From JAICWY01 sp964531205 (GTDB lineage Bacteria; Vulcanimicrobiota; Vulcanimicrobiia; Vulcanimicrobiales; Vulcanimicrobiaceae), in the NCBI GenBank assembly GCA_964531205.1, contig CAZHGH010000019.1:1-42065 (forward strand): a stretch of DNA of 42,065 bases, read 5' to 3'. Below are positions 7,541 to 17,300 of the stretch, piece by piece. The notes under the pieces are model-generated. The model saw only the letters and a program-made list of their open reading frames with translations. It ran no database searches and had not been told where the DNA came from. The translations under genes and the position numbers were made by a program. Each line of letters begins with the position of its first letter. Position 1 is the first letter of the stretch.

Positions 7541-10500
7541 TCAGAATTTAATCTGCAGCTGGGCGTAGACCTGAATCGGTATGTATCCATTCTCCGGAGC
7601 GAAGGGGAAACGGAACGCCGGCGGTTGTGTCGTTGCCCCCGGTCCGTTTGCGGGATCGGTCGGGGAGGCTCCATAGTAGAAGCCCGAGCCCGGCGCGCCG
7701 CCTACGAACTCGAAGTTGTTCGCACCGTATCCGCAAACGTACCGGTTCGGTGCAAATGCACTCTGCCAGGCGGTACTCGTCCCGCCGAAGCAGGTGTTAT
7801 AGATGTTCGCCAGCGTCACGTTTACCGCCAGTTTCGGCGAGATGTCATAGTGGATCAACGCGCCGAGATCGAACTGCCACGGCTGATCGAATTGTCCCAA
7901 GCCGTCCATTCTGCCCGTAAACGGATTGGGAATCGCAAGATAGCCGCTGGTCACGAACGGCGACGCCGATGCCGTGAGGAAGTCGCAGGCCGTCGCTTGC
8001 GGCGACGTTGCGGCTACTACACCTGCAGCGGCTTCATTCTGCGCGCATGCGCGCGGATCGATGCCGTACGTGTCGGTCGGTGAACCGTATCCCGAACCGG
8101 ACTGCAACACGAAGTTTGGAGCAATCGCCCATTTTCCGTGTTTGAACTGGAACCACCCCGCGATTTGGTGCGGCCAAATAGCCGTACCCGGGAAGGTACC
8201 TTGGTCCGTCGGATCGTTGGGTATTTCGTTGATGTACGGCGGTATTGCGGCATTGCGATCCAACAAGCTTTGCTGTGCCATGTTGAAGTACGGGTTCGCA
8301 ATGTCTGCCGCGGTCGGAACCGCCGGGCACGCCTCGCCTGCGCCGGCGTTGTAGCACGGCGATGCAGGAGCTGCGCATCCGTTCGCGGGGTTGGTGGAAC
8401 CCGCCGACGTTAAGCAGTTGAACGCTTTGACGTAGTTGTTGAGGTAATCGATCGCGTTCGTGCCGTTCGGCAAGTCGTTGAGCCGGAGTCTAGCTTTCGT
8501 GTACGTGTACGAGAGTCCACCGGACCATCCGTCACGCGTAGGATCGCCTTTTTGAATACCGACTTCGATGCCGTAGCTTTGCTGATGGCCGATGTTGATA
8601 CCCGATGCAAAGTTCGGTCCGAGAATAATCGTGACTACTTGATTGTGAGTGTCGCGGTAGAACGGTGAGACCTTCATCGTCCAATCCGTGTTCTTGAAGT
8701 GATGCTCGATCGAGAAGTCATAATTATTGGAGAACTGCACCGGATTGTCGTGCACCGGCGTGTTGAAGCCTAACCCAAAGAAACGGTTGAAATCGAAATC
8801 TGCAGCACCCTTTCCGGATTGGTTCAGGTACTGTTCGAAGGCCGTTTCCGTAGGCTGCGTGTAGGTGCCGGCGCTGAAGCGGAATACCGTGTCCGGATTG
8901 ATCGTCCACGTACCGCCGATACGCGGCGTGAATTTCGTGTGGGCAATCACGTCCGGTCCAACGGCGGTATATCGCGCCGGTCCGCATGTTGTGCATCCGG
9001 GGATCGGTCCGGTCGGATGCAACCCCGGTGTTTTATTGCCGGAGGATGGTGTGTTCGGGCATGTTCCCAATGGCGTAGCGGTAGTCACCAGCGCCGGTGG
9101 GATCGGCTGTCCCGGAGCAAGCGGAGTGAACAATGGCTGTCCGGTGCCCGGATCGTAGCAAACGACCTGTGCTTCAGCATTGAACCAGAAATTATTCTCG
9201 GGCGTGTTGCTGTTCGCGAGGTCGTATTCGTAATATTCGTAGCGCACACCGATGTTGAAATCGAGCTTGTCGTTCGGCTTGAATTCATCTTCGAGTGCAC
9301 CCGATACGAATTGCGGCCGCACCGTATTGAACGTTCCGAATCCGGACGGACGCGTGACGAGGAATTTCGCACCGGCAAGGCACGCTGGAGTTGTCGGCGC
9401 GAGCACACCCGTGCCGCACGGATCGGCCGTGGTCAATCCGTGTAACGGATTATTGAGCGTACCGGAAGTTGCAGAGGCGAAACACGATCCTTGTGCTCCC
9501 GTTGTAACGCTAAAGCACAGCGGATTATTCGGGTCGCCGTTGGTCAAGTTGGTTACGCGAGCGCGGATACTGGAGTAGTTGGACAGGTCCGTGCTGTTAT
9601 TCCAACGCGATACTGTAGCAGTCGTGTAGTTCGCCGTAAAGCGCAGGAGGTGTTGCGGCGTGATCTGATCCGCATACTGCAACTCGACGCCGCGCGTGTG
9701 CGTGTCGAGTTCGTAATCTCCCGCGCCGGTCGACGCGAATAATCCGCCGCCGCCGTTACCGAGGAAATCGCCGTTAAGCAATCCGTCGATAAAGCCGGTC
9801 GATATGGTAACCGGATCCGTGATCTGCCAGTCGGAGTAGAACGTGTAGCCGAAAAGGCGCAGATACGCGTTCGTTCCGATATTGCGCGTGTACTGCAGTT
9901 TTCCGATGCCCACATTGTTCCAGAACGCATCGCGAAGATTCGGATCCAGACCGGATACGAACGTGCTCGTCGGTGCCCCGAATGGACCGGTATTATTGAG
10001 CGGACGCGTTGTCGGCGAGCTCGGGTACAGATACGGTATGATGCTTGCCGTACTGGCCAATTGGCCGAATCCCGTTCCCGGCGCGAAGATCTTCGTGTCC
10101 AAATACGGAATCGGGCTTGGTGTGTTGGCGCAACCGACACCGAACGTATTCTCGTAGCCACACAGTCCGGTGAACGGTCCCGTGTACGGATTGCCGTTCG
10201 CATCGACGGTACCAGCCGGCGCGAATCGGGCTGTGAACGCGTTGATCGTAGCAAGACCGCCGTTGTCGTTGATGCTGTTACCGTTGATTTGGTACTGCAT
10301 CGAATTGTCGTACAGGAGTTGCACGTCGTCGCGACCACTGTCATGCCTATGCGGCAACGCGAAATGCACGTTCACGACGCTGTCGCGCTCGTACATGTTC
10401 TTAAGTGTGCTATTCGTAAACGGCCCGAATCCGTAACAGGCGCCGTTGAACGGTCCAGTTGCCGAAGTCGTACCTACGGGGAATCCGGGAGCCGGGCCGT

Positions 10501-11581
10501 TCGGACCCTGGCACGCGCCCCAGGGGCCGTTTATGAATTGTCCGGCATAGAGGCCACCATCCGGTGCTGTTCCAACAGCGCCGAACAATGCGCCGAACAT
10601 CGGCGCAACAGCGATCGGCCCGACGAATCCATACTGGTTAAAGCCATTCGGATTAATCCCGGAGGCGTTTTGCCAATCGATCGTCGGGAAGGTCTGGTTG
10701 AAGCCCAAAAGTCCGACGTAGTATGAGAAGTTGCGGTTCGGCGATGCGCCGCCCGCCTCGGCTTGAAGGTTGCGGTAGAAGCCCGGGAAGCCGTAGCCGC
10801 CCGTCAGGACTCCGAACCCCGGATACGTGCCGGTCTTGATAACTTGGTTAATGAAACCGCCCAGCGTTGCCGATGAAGCACCCGAAGGCGATCCGCCGGT
10901 GTACACTTGCAGTTCTTGCTGGCCAAGACTCGAGAGCGAGTTGGCCTGGTAGTTGTCGAATGCGCGGTTCACCGGAACGCCGTCGAACTCGTATCCGACT
11001 TGGTTGTACGACGAACCACGGATATAGAACACCTGGCCCCATCCCGCATTACCTATATATGAAGTAACGCCGGGCTGAGAATAGATGCCCGAGTACGCAG
11101 AGTTGAGGTTGAAACCGCCGCTGCTGCCCGAGACCACTTGTTGGGTCGCGGCATTCACGGAGTAGACGTCTGCAGTCGTGCCCGGTTTCACCAGGTTACC
11201 GGCTGCACGCGAGGTGATTCTCGCGATCGTCTTTAGTGCTGGTTGCGTGGACAGCGAGACCGTTACGTTTTGATCCGCAAAGACGGTGACGCCGCCAACG
11301 TTGGCGGGAGTGTATTGGTCTTTCTCGGCCGAGACCGTATACGTGTCCGGCGCGAGATTTAGGAATGAAAAGTGCCCGCCGGCATCCGTCGTGGTGCTGG
11401 CTGTCTGCGATGGCGAACTGGCCGTGACTTTCGCGTCAGAGACCGGTTTGCCGTTCGAAGAGTCCGTCAGCGTGCCCGAAATGCCACCTGTCGTGCCTGC
11501 CAGTGCCCATGTTACCTGACAGACCATCGCTACGAGTAGCAGAACGGCCACGAACGCATGCCGCAATCTGAGTGTCGGCAT
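7541..11581 (-). CDS. TonB-dependent-receptor-like outer-membrane protein 2
   Basis: This 1346-residue paralogue of the downstream receptor has the same order of parts. These are a signal peptide (LRLRHAFVAVLLLVAMVCQVTWA), a carboxypeptidase-regulatory-like domain, a plug-like domain with FYIRGSSYNQVGYEFDGVPV, and a long barrel ending in QLQIKF with a terminal Phe. I took the ATG at 11581, 14 codons inside the longest frame, because AGGAGG lies 6 nt before it and the receptor 1 N-terminus aligns from there. The N-terminal third is nearly identical to receptor 1. The barrel and its Cys-containing loops have diverged and carry insertions, as expected if the pair bind different ligands. The regulator gene lies directly upstream on the same strand. 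Confidence 0.9.
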   Translation of the reverse strand: MPTLRLRHAFVAVLLLVAMVCQVTWALAGTTGGISGTLTDSSNGKPVSDAKVTASSPSQTASTTTDAGGHFSFLNLAPDTYTVSAEKDQYTPANVGGVTVFADQNVTVSLSTQPALKTIARITSRAAGNLVKPGTTADVYSVNAATQQVVSGSSGGFNLNSAYSGIYSQPGVTSYIGNAGWGQVFYIRGSSYNQVGYEFDGVPVNRAFDNYQANSLSSLGQQELQVYTGGSPSGASSATLGGFINQVIKTGTYPGFGVLTGGYGFPGFYRNLQAEAGGASPNRNFSYYVGLLGFNQTFPTIDWQNASGINPNGFNQYGFVGPIAVAPMFGALFGAVGTAPDGGLYAGQFINGPWGACQGPNGPAPGFPVGTTSATGPFNGACYGFGPFTNSTLKNMYERDSVVNVHFALPHRHDSGRDDVQLLYDNSMQYQINGNSINDNGGLATINAFTARFAPAGTVDANGNPYTGPFTGLCGYENTFGVGCANTPSPIPYLDTKIFAPGTGFGQLASTASIIPYLYPSSPTTRPLNNTGPFGAPTSTFVSGLDPNLRDAFWNNVGIGKLQYTRNIGTNAYLRLFGYTFYSDWQITDPVTISTGFIDGLLNGDFLGNGGGGLFASTGAGDYELDTHTRGVELQYADQITPQHLLRFTANYTTATVSRWNNSTDLSNYSSIRARVTNLTNGDPNNPLCFSVTTGAQGSCFASATSGTLNNPLHGLTTADPCGTGVLAPTTPACLAGAKFLVTRPSGFGTFNTVRPQFVSGALEDEFKPNDKLDFNIGVRYEYYEYDLANSNTPENNFWFNAEAQVVCYDPGTGQPLFTPLAPGQPIPPALVTTATPLGTCPNTPSSGNKTPGLHPTGPIPGCTTCGPARYTAVGPDVIAHTKFTPRIGGTWTINPDTVFRFSAGTYTQPTETAFEQYLNQSGKGAADFDFNRFFGLGFNTPVHDNPVQFSNNYDFSIEHHFKNTDWTMKVSPFYRDTHNQVVTIILGPNFASGINIGHQQSYGIEVGIQKGDPTRDGWSGGLSYTYTKARLRLNDLPNGTNAIDYLNNYVKAFNCLTSAGSTNPANGCAAPASPCYNAGAGEACPAVPTAADIANPYFNMAQQSLLDRNAAIPPYINEIPNDPTDQGTFPGTAIWPHQIAGWFQFKHGKWAIAPNFVLQSGSGYGSPTDTYGIDPRACAQNEAAAGVVAATSPQATACDFLTASASPFVTSGYLAIPNPFTGRMDGLGQFDQPWQFDLGALIHYDISPKLAVNVTLANIYNTCFGGTSTAWQSAFAPNRYVCGYGANNFEFVGGAPGSGFYYGASPTDPANGPGATTQPPAFRFPFAPENGYIPIQVYAQLQIKF

Positions 11582-11647
11582 GGTTCCTCCTAGAAAGCTG
11601 CCGTAATCCCGGCATGCGCGCAAGCGCGCAGCCGAACGGCAGAATCA
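11582..11647 (-). promoter_or_regulatory. Structured 66-nt leader of receptor 2
   Basis: This leader has the same length and architecture as that of receptor 1. The outer stem is CTGCCGT with ACGGCAG. The inner stem is GGCTGCGCGC-TT-GCGCGCATGCC, with one bulge. It ends in the identical CTAGGAGGAACC before ATG. The stem bases differ from receptor 1 while the pairing is kept. Confidence 0.65.
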
Positions 11648-11698
11648 ATCGTAGAGCGAACGGGAAGCGCGAGTCCTCAAGGGCATGACTTCACAATT
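11648..11698 (-). promoter_or_regulatory. Candidate promoter and upstream block of receptor 2
   Basis: On the minus strand AATTGTGAAGTCATGC (11683-11698) lies 29 bases before TACGAT (11648-11653). The block matches receptor 1 at 15 of 16 positions, whereas the 29 bases between are poorly conserved. It begins 3 bases after the stop codon of the upstream regulator gene, a natural candidate for the protein that binds it (inference). Confidence 0.6.
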
Positions 11699-11701
11699 GC
11701 G

Positions 11702-13069
11702 TTATTCCGCGAGCTTTGTGACCGTTTCGAATTCAGGAACGCTCCGAAACTCGCGGAACGCCGGATCGTGCGCAACCAAAGGGAACCAAGGATCGCGACG
11801 ATTGCGAGCTTCGTGCAGGCACGCGATGACCGAGTCTTCCTCGCCGAGCCCGGCACGTGCGAGTGCGAGCGCAACATAAGAGCAAGGCTCACTGCGCTGC
11901 ACGTCTCGCGCGAGTGCGCGTGCGTCCTCGACCGCGCCCGTTCGCGCTTCAATAAAACTCAACGCGGCGATCGCTCGCTGCCGGAATTTTTCATATGCAG
12001 GCACGAGCGAGATGCGGCCTGCAATCAACGCCTGAAAGATGTCGCCCGCCGCCGCATACTCGCCTTGCGCGAGACGCGTCATGCCGAGCAAGTAGCTCGG
12101 AAACGCCGCACCGGGTTTGAAGATGAGCAAGCGCTCTAGCGGAGCAGCGGTACCGGCGAGATCGTCTCCTAAATAGGATGCCAGCGCAGCATATGCAGCC
12201 ACCGCCGAGGACGATGGATGCATGGTGAGCGACTCTCTCGCGCTTTGACGGGCAAGATCGTGTTTGCCCTCGGCGCTCAGCGCAACAATGCGCAGGATTC
12301 CAATCTCGGCGAGGTCCGGCATCGTTGCCGCGGCCGCATCTAAATGTTGATGCGCCTGTCCCGGTGCGAGATCGTCGAAGATGGCTAGCGCTGCCATTAC
12401 GATGTGCGCGCGCGCACAGTGCGCATCTAAGCGCAGGGCTTGTGCCGCGTTGCGGCGCGCAACTTCAAACTGCTGCAACGGGATACCGAACAGGTACACT
12501 GCTTTCAAGATTGCATCCAACGCAATGCCTGCGTGACCGTCTGCAAATCCGGGATAGATTTCAAGCGCCTTGCGGCAAAGCTGCGCGCCGGAATCGAGTG
12601 CCGCCGGCGTACCGATCTTCGCGAAAAAGGCGGCATTCGAAAAAAGTTCGGTCGCTAGAGCTTGAGGCAGCATCGTAACGTCGGAAACGGCGGGCAAGCG
12701 GCGTTCCGGCGGCGTAACGCGTTGCGCATCGGCAATAAAGCGATAACCGCGTCCGTGGACTGTGGCGATGTAGCGGTAAGGTTTCGTGAGATCGTCGAGG
12801 ACGACACGCACCAAGTGCATGTGCTGCGCGATGTTGTTGTCGCCAATCGGCGATCCGTCCCACACCTCCTCAACCAGTACTTCTTTCGAGACAAGACGGT
12901 CGCCGTGCAGTACCAGACAGCGCAAAATCTCAAAGATTTTTGCGGGCATATCGAGCGCTAAGCCGGTGCGGTACAGTACACGATTTGGGAGATCGAGAAC
13001 AAACGGGCCAAATGCGTACGCGGCTGGTTTATCGGCGGCGGGAGCGGGGGCCTCGTGTTCGATCCGCAT
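11702..13069 (-). CDS. Winged-helix (OmpR/CadC-type) transcriptional regulator with TPR-like domain
   Basis: This is a 455-residue soluble regulator. The N-terminal ~100 residues form a Trans_reg_C winged helix (YAFGPFVLDLPNRVLYR, then VLVEEVWDG, then VRVVLDD, ending YIATVHGRGYRFIA). The rest is alpha-helical with TPR-like repeats rich in Ala and Leu (for example ALEIYPGFADGHAGIALDA, AAQALRLDAHCARAHIVMAAL). There is no receiver domain and no membrane segment, so the signal is probably sensed by the TPR part or a partner. I prefer the ATG at 13069, which has GAGG 9 nt upstream, over the ATG at 13087, which has none. It lies immediately upstream of the two receptors on the same strand and is a likely regulator of them. 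Confidence 0.85.
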   Translation of the reverse strand: MRIEHEAPAPAADKPAAYAFGPFVLDLPNRVLYRTGLALDMPAKIFEILRCLVLHGDRLVSKEVLVEEVWDGSPIGDNNIAQHMHLVRVVLDDLTKPYRYIATVHGRGYRFIADAQRVTPPERRLPAVSDVTMLPQALATELFSNAAFFAKIGTPAALDSGAQLCRKALEIYPGFADGHAGIALDAILKAVYLFGIPLQQFEVARRNAAQALRLDAHCARAHIVMAALAIFDDLAPGQAHQHLDAAAATMPDLAEIGILRIVALSAEGKHDLARQSARESLTMHPSSSAVAAYAALASYLGDDLAGTAAPLERLLIFKPGAAFPSYLLGMTRLAQGEYAAAGDIFQALIAGRISLVPAYEKFRQRAIAALSFIEARTGAVEDARALARDVQRSEPCSYVALALARAGLGEEDSVIACLHEARNRRDPWFPLVAHDPAFREFRSVPEFETVTKLAE

Positions 13070-13143
13070 AGGCGAACGCCTCAACATTAGTGGAAAACCC
13101 GTGCGAGCTTACGATACCCGGCAGCTTCGCGCGAAGATATTAA

Positions 13144-13171
13144 GAAAGCCTGAAGTATTCTTCAGGCTTTC
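13144..13171. terminator. Perfect 12-bp hairpin between two minus-strand genes
   Basis: GAAAGCCTGAAG (13144-13155) and CTTCAGGCTTTC (13160-13171) pair perfectly around TATT. On the minus strand the stem is followed by TTAATATC, a weak U-tract. It lies 25 bases after the stop of the secreted repeat protein and before the regulator gene. Confidence 0.75.
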
Positions 13172-13195
13172 CTTATCGATGCGCCGCCGAGAGGG

Positions 13196-13846
13196 TTAGG
13201 GTTTACGCGAATTATCGAGTTTCAGCGTTCCGTTCGCATCCGACCAAAACGCGATGCGTTTGCCGACGTGGGCTTTGAGCCACGACGACTCATCGCTCGT
13301 TATCGCGAACGTTCGGCTTGCACCGTTTGCCAACTTGACCGTCGCAGTCAACCCGCTCAGAGCCGTAAGTGTCCCGTGCAACGGCGGATTTATTTCCCGG
13401 TTCGAGAGTGCGAGCACGCCATTTTGCACCGTGAACGCGATCGATTTGTGCAGCGAGGATTGGAGCGCGGCCGCAGTTTGCGCGGAAACGTTGTACGTTT
13501 GCACGCTGCCGTTAGCAAGTTTTACCGTTACCGTCGTGCCGCTGATTGCGGTGATCGTACCGTGCAACGGCCGTCCCGCGACAACGGCAGAATTTGCGTT
13601 AGCGTGTACTGCCGCGTTAGCATTCGCGGCGGGAAGCGGACTAGCGTGCGGTTGCGGCACGTTCGTTTGGGGCACGTTTACTTGCGGCCGGCCTATCGAT
13701 GGAACGCCAATGGAGGGCGTACCCACGTGTACGTTACCGCTTGCACCGGCGCCGACGCCTGCACCTACGGGCGGGACCGCAAGCGCGGTTGAGCCGAGCA
13801 GGACGGATGCTGCGAGTACGCCGGTTGCAAAACGCGTTAGAAGCAT
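13196..13846 (-). CDS. Small secreted protein with a duplicated beta motif
   Basis: This is a 216-residue exported protein. It has a signal peptide (about 1-23, LLTRFATGVLAASVLLGSTALA), a Gly/Pro/Asn/Ala-rich low-complexity linker (about 25-90, with repeated 'VGTPSIGVPSIGRP' and 'NVPQTNVPQPH' units), and two copies of a beta-rich unit. The units begin LHGTITAISGTTVTVKLANG and LHGTLTALSGLTATVKLANG, each followed by a conserved continuation about 65 residues in total. I do not recognise a named family; the units look like small SH3/OB-like barrels. It has an AAAGGAGAG ribosome site about 12 nt before ATG. It is likely a periplasmic or surface protein. Confidence 0.75.
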   Translation of the reverse strand: MLLTRFATGVLAASVLLGSTALAVPPVGAGVGAGASGNVHVGTPSIGVPSIGRPQVNVPQTNVPQPHASPLPAANANAAVHANANSAVVAGRPLHGTITAISGTTVTVKLANGSVQTYNVSAQTAAALQSSLHKSIAFTVQNGVLALSNREINPPLHGTLTALSGLTATVKLANGASRTFAITSDESSWLKAHVGKRIAFWSDANGTLKLDNSRKP

Positions 13847-13921
13847 GTGTTTGCTTTCTCTCCTTTGGTTTGTAAAAGGTTAATCTTTCAGGAGAACGGC
13901 AACCGGCACGAAGCCGTTTCT

Positions 13922-14308
13922 TCAGAGCGCTTGCCTGCTAGTGCGCTTCTCCACGACGCGTTTCACAACAGCCATCGCGTTCAGTGCCTTAGGAAAGCCG
14001 ATATAGGGAATCAGCGTCATCACCGTTTCGACGATCTCGCTTTCCTTCAATCCTACGTTAAACGCGCCGTGCACGTGCGTTTCGAGCTGCGAATCGCAGC
14101 CGCCCATGGTTGCGAGCGACGCGATCGCGATAATTTCGCGATGCTTGAGATCGCCTTCGCGCGCGTAGATTTCTCCGAACGCGAATTCAACCAAGTAACG
14201 CGTGAAGTCGGGCGCGATGTTCTCGTATGCGGCGATCAGGTTGTCGGCGACTTTATCGCCGTCAATCTGACGCAATAATTTTTCTCCACGCTCGTATCGA
14301 TCGCTCAA
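13922..14308 (-). CDS. Carboxymuconolactone decarboxylase-family protein
   Basis: This 128-residue protein matches the gamma-carboxymuconolactone decarboxylase family over its full length. It contains IAPDFTRYLVEFAFGEIYAR, KHREIIAIASLATMGG and ETHVHGAFNVG. The catalytic AhpD-type CxxC is absent. The start is a TTG at 14308, giving MSDRYERGEKLL, which is where the family begins; the long upstream extension lies inside the dehydrogenase gene. It starts 5 bases after the oxoglutarate dehydrogenase stop and is probably translationally coupled to it. Members decarboxylate 4-carboxymuconolactone or act as small reductive or hydrolytic enzymes. No other protocatechuate-pathway gene is present, so the specific reaction is unknown. 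Confidence 0.85.
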   Translation of the reverse strand: MSDRYERGEKLLRQIDGDKVADNLIAAYENIAPDFTRYLVEFAFGEIYAREGDLKHREIIAIASLATMGGCDSQLETHVHGAFNVGLKESEIVETVMTLIPYIGFPKALNAMAVVKRVVEKRTSRQAL

Positions 14309-14313
14309 TGCAT

Positions 14314-17300
14314 CTACTCGGTCAGAGCCTCTTTGATAATCCGCTCTTGCTCGACCGCGTGCGCACCCGGATAGCCTTCCGAAGGACTTGCGCGGTACGG
14401 ACGTCCGACGTAATCGATCTCCAGCGAATCGCGCATGCGTTCGATGAGGCGGCGGCGGACATAGGCGCGCGCGCCCATGTTCTTCGGCTCCTCTTGCACC
14501 CACACGAGTTTCTTCAGATTCGGATAGGTCGCAATGATGTCGTTGATTTCCGTGTACGGAAGCGGCGAGAGCAACTCGATGCGAACGATCGCGGTCTTAT
14601 TCATATTCGCATACTGCTCGTGACCCAGCAAATCGTAATAAATCTTGCCCGTGCAGAGAATGAGGCGCTCAACCTTCGATTTCTCTTTGACGTTCGGATC
14701 GTCGATGACCGCGTGGAACTTGCCCTTTGCAAGCTCGTCCAGATGTCCCGACGCTAGCTCTTGGCGCAGGAGCGACTTCGGCGTCATCACGACGAGCGGA
14801 ACCGGTTGCGGCATCGTGGCTTGCTGACGCAGCAAGTGATAGTAGTTCGATGCCGTCGACGGGTACGCAACGCGCAAGTTGCCTTCCGCAGCGAGCTGCA
14901 GGAAGCGTTCCAGACGCGCGCTGGAGTGCTCCGGTCCCATGCCTTCGTAGCCGTGCGGCAGCAGCAGTGTCAGACGCGCCGTCTGTCCCCATTTCGCTTG
15001 GCCTGCTGCGAGAAATTGATCGATGATGATCTGCGCGCCGTTCACGAAGTCGCCGAACTGCGCTTCCCACAAGACAAGCGCTTTCGGAACCGACGTGCTG
15101 TAGCCATATTCGAAGCCTAACGCGGCATACTCGGAAAGCGGGCTGTTGTGCACTTCAAACGATGCTTTGGCTTGCGGCAGATGCTGCATCGGAACGTACT
15201 CCGCACCGCTTTGCGGATCGTGTAACACTGCGTGGCGATGACTGAAGGTGCCGCGTTCCGTGTCTTGTCCGGTGATGCGAACCGGTGTGCCTTCGGAGAG
15301 CAGCGATGCAAATGCAAGGGCTTCCGCCATGCCCCAATCGACAAGACCCTTCTCCGCGATAACCGCTTTGCGGCGATCGAACTGTGTTTGCAACTTCTTG
15401 TTGATTGCAAAACCGCTCGGGACCGTCGCAAGCGCATCGCTCCAGGAAACGAGCTGCTCTTTCGAAACCTTCGCCAGCGGCGCGGCTTCAACCGGCGCTT
15501 TGGTATCGAGTTTCGCAAGCATTCCGGCGATGTCGTGTTTGCCCTTCACCGCGCGATGCGCTTCTTGCAGACGCGCCGTCGCTTCGGCAATGAGTTCATC
15601 CGCTTGTTCTTTCGCGAGCACGCCTTGCGCGATCAATTTGTTCGCGAAGAGTTCACGCGCTGTCGGATGCGCCTTGATGAGGTCGTACATTCCCGGCTGC
15701 GTGTACGCGGGCTCGTCTTGTTCGTTGTGTCCGAAACGACGATAACCGATGACGTCGATGACGGTATCGCGGCCAAACCGCTTGCGGAAGTCCATGGCGA
15801 GGTGAACCGCCCAGATGCACGCGTCGATGTCGTCGGCGTTGACGTGAACGATTGGCACGTCAAAGCCTTTCGCGAGATCGGAGGCGTACCGCGTGGAGCG
15901 GCTGTCGCGCGGATCCGTGGTGAAGCCGACTTGGTTGTTCGCGATGATGTGCAGGGTGCCGCCCGTTTCGTAACCCGGCAGCGACTGCAAGTTGAGCACT
16001 TCCGAGACGATGCCTTGACCGATGAACGCGGCGTCGCCATGAATCAAAATCGGAGCGGCTTTCCTCACGTCTTGACGCGGAATCGGCTGCGCGTGATCCG
16101 TTTGAAGCGCGCGTGTGCTGCCTTCGACGACCGGATCGACCGCTTCCAAATGGCTCGGATTGTTCGAAAGCGTAACGTTGATCGATTTACCGTCGAGCGC
16201 TTTGTACGTACCTGCCGCGCCGTGGTGATATTTCACGTCGCCGGTGACGTCGTCTGCGCCGACTTCGCCGCGCTGATTCGCCGCTTCGAATTCCGCGAGA
16301 ATTTCTTCATACGGCATGTTCACGACGTGCGCGATCGTTGCAAGACGGCCGCGATGCGCCATGCCGAGCACGGCGTTGGGCGTACCGTCGTCGGCCAGCA
16401 TCTGCAGCATCTCTTCGAGCATCGGAACGACGACGTCGAGGCCTTCGCCCGAGAACGTCTTCTGTCCGAGGAACGTCTTGCGCAGATAGCGTTCGAACGT
16501 TTCGACGCGCGTGAGGCGGCGCAGAAGATCGATCTGGCGCTCTTGGCTAAGCGGGATCTTGTGCTTGCCGGATTCGATGTAATCGCGCAGCCATTCGCGC
16601 TGCTCGGTGTTCGAGATGTGCTCGACTTCATACGCGATCGTCGATGCATAGGTCTCGCGCAAGCGGGGCAGCACGTCGGCAAGCGTATTGCCTGGAACTT
16701 TGACGCGCAACACGGATGCGGGAATTGCCGATTGCAGTGCGGGTGTTAAACCCCAATTCGCCGGTTCGAGCGACGGATCGCCGATCGGCGGCGTGCCGAG
16801 CGGGTCAAGTGTTGCCGCCAAGTGTCCGTGCGTGCGATACGCGGCAACGATCGCCATGCCGGCCGCAACCGCGCGCAGCATCTCGTCCGATGGCGCCGAC
16901 ACAGCTTCTGGAGCTGCCGTCGATACGAGAGCGGGCATCGCGGACGTTTGCACCGGCGGCAATGCTGCGGCGCGCAAACCGAGCGACGTGAAAAGTGCGT
17001 CATAGAATCCGTCTTTGCCCTGCAGCAACTCGTCGACGCGCTTGAGATACTCGCCCGATTGCGCGCCTTGAATCACGCGGTGATCGTACGTCGACGTCAT
17101 CTGCATGATCTTGCTGATGCCGAGCTGTTTGAGCGTTGCTTCGTTTGCGCTTCCGAAGCCGGGCGGATATCCGATCGCGCCTGCAGCGATAATCGCGCCT
17201 TGTCCGGCCATCAATCGTGGAACGGAGGCAACCGTACCGATGCCGCCGGGATTGGTAAGCGTGAACGAGCCGCCTTGCAATTCGTCAGCCGTGAGTTTGT

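Noticed and set aside
15232..16749. A 505-codon open frame on the plus strand inside the oxoglutarate dehydrogenase gene
   Set aside because: It is antisense to strongly conserved E1 sequence, is Arg-rich with no recognisable domain, and is expected in GC-rich DNA.
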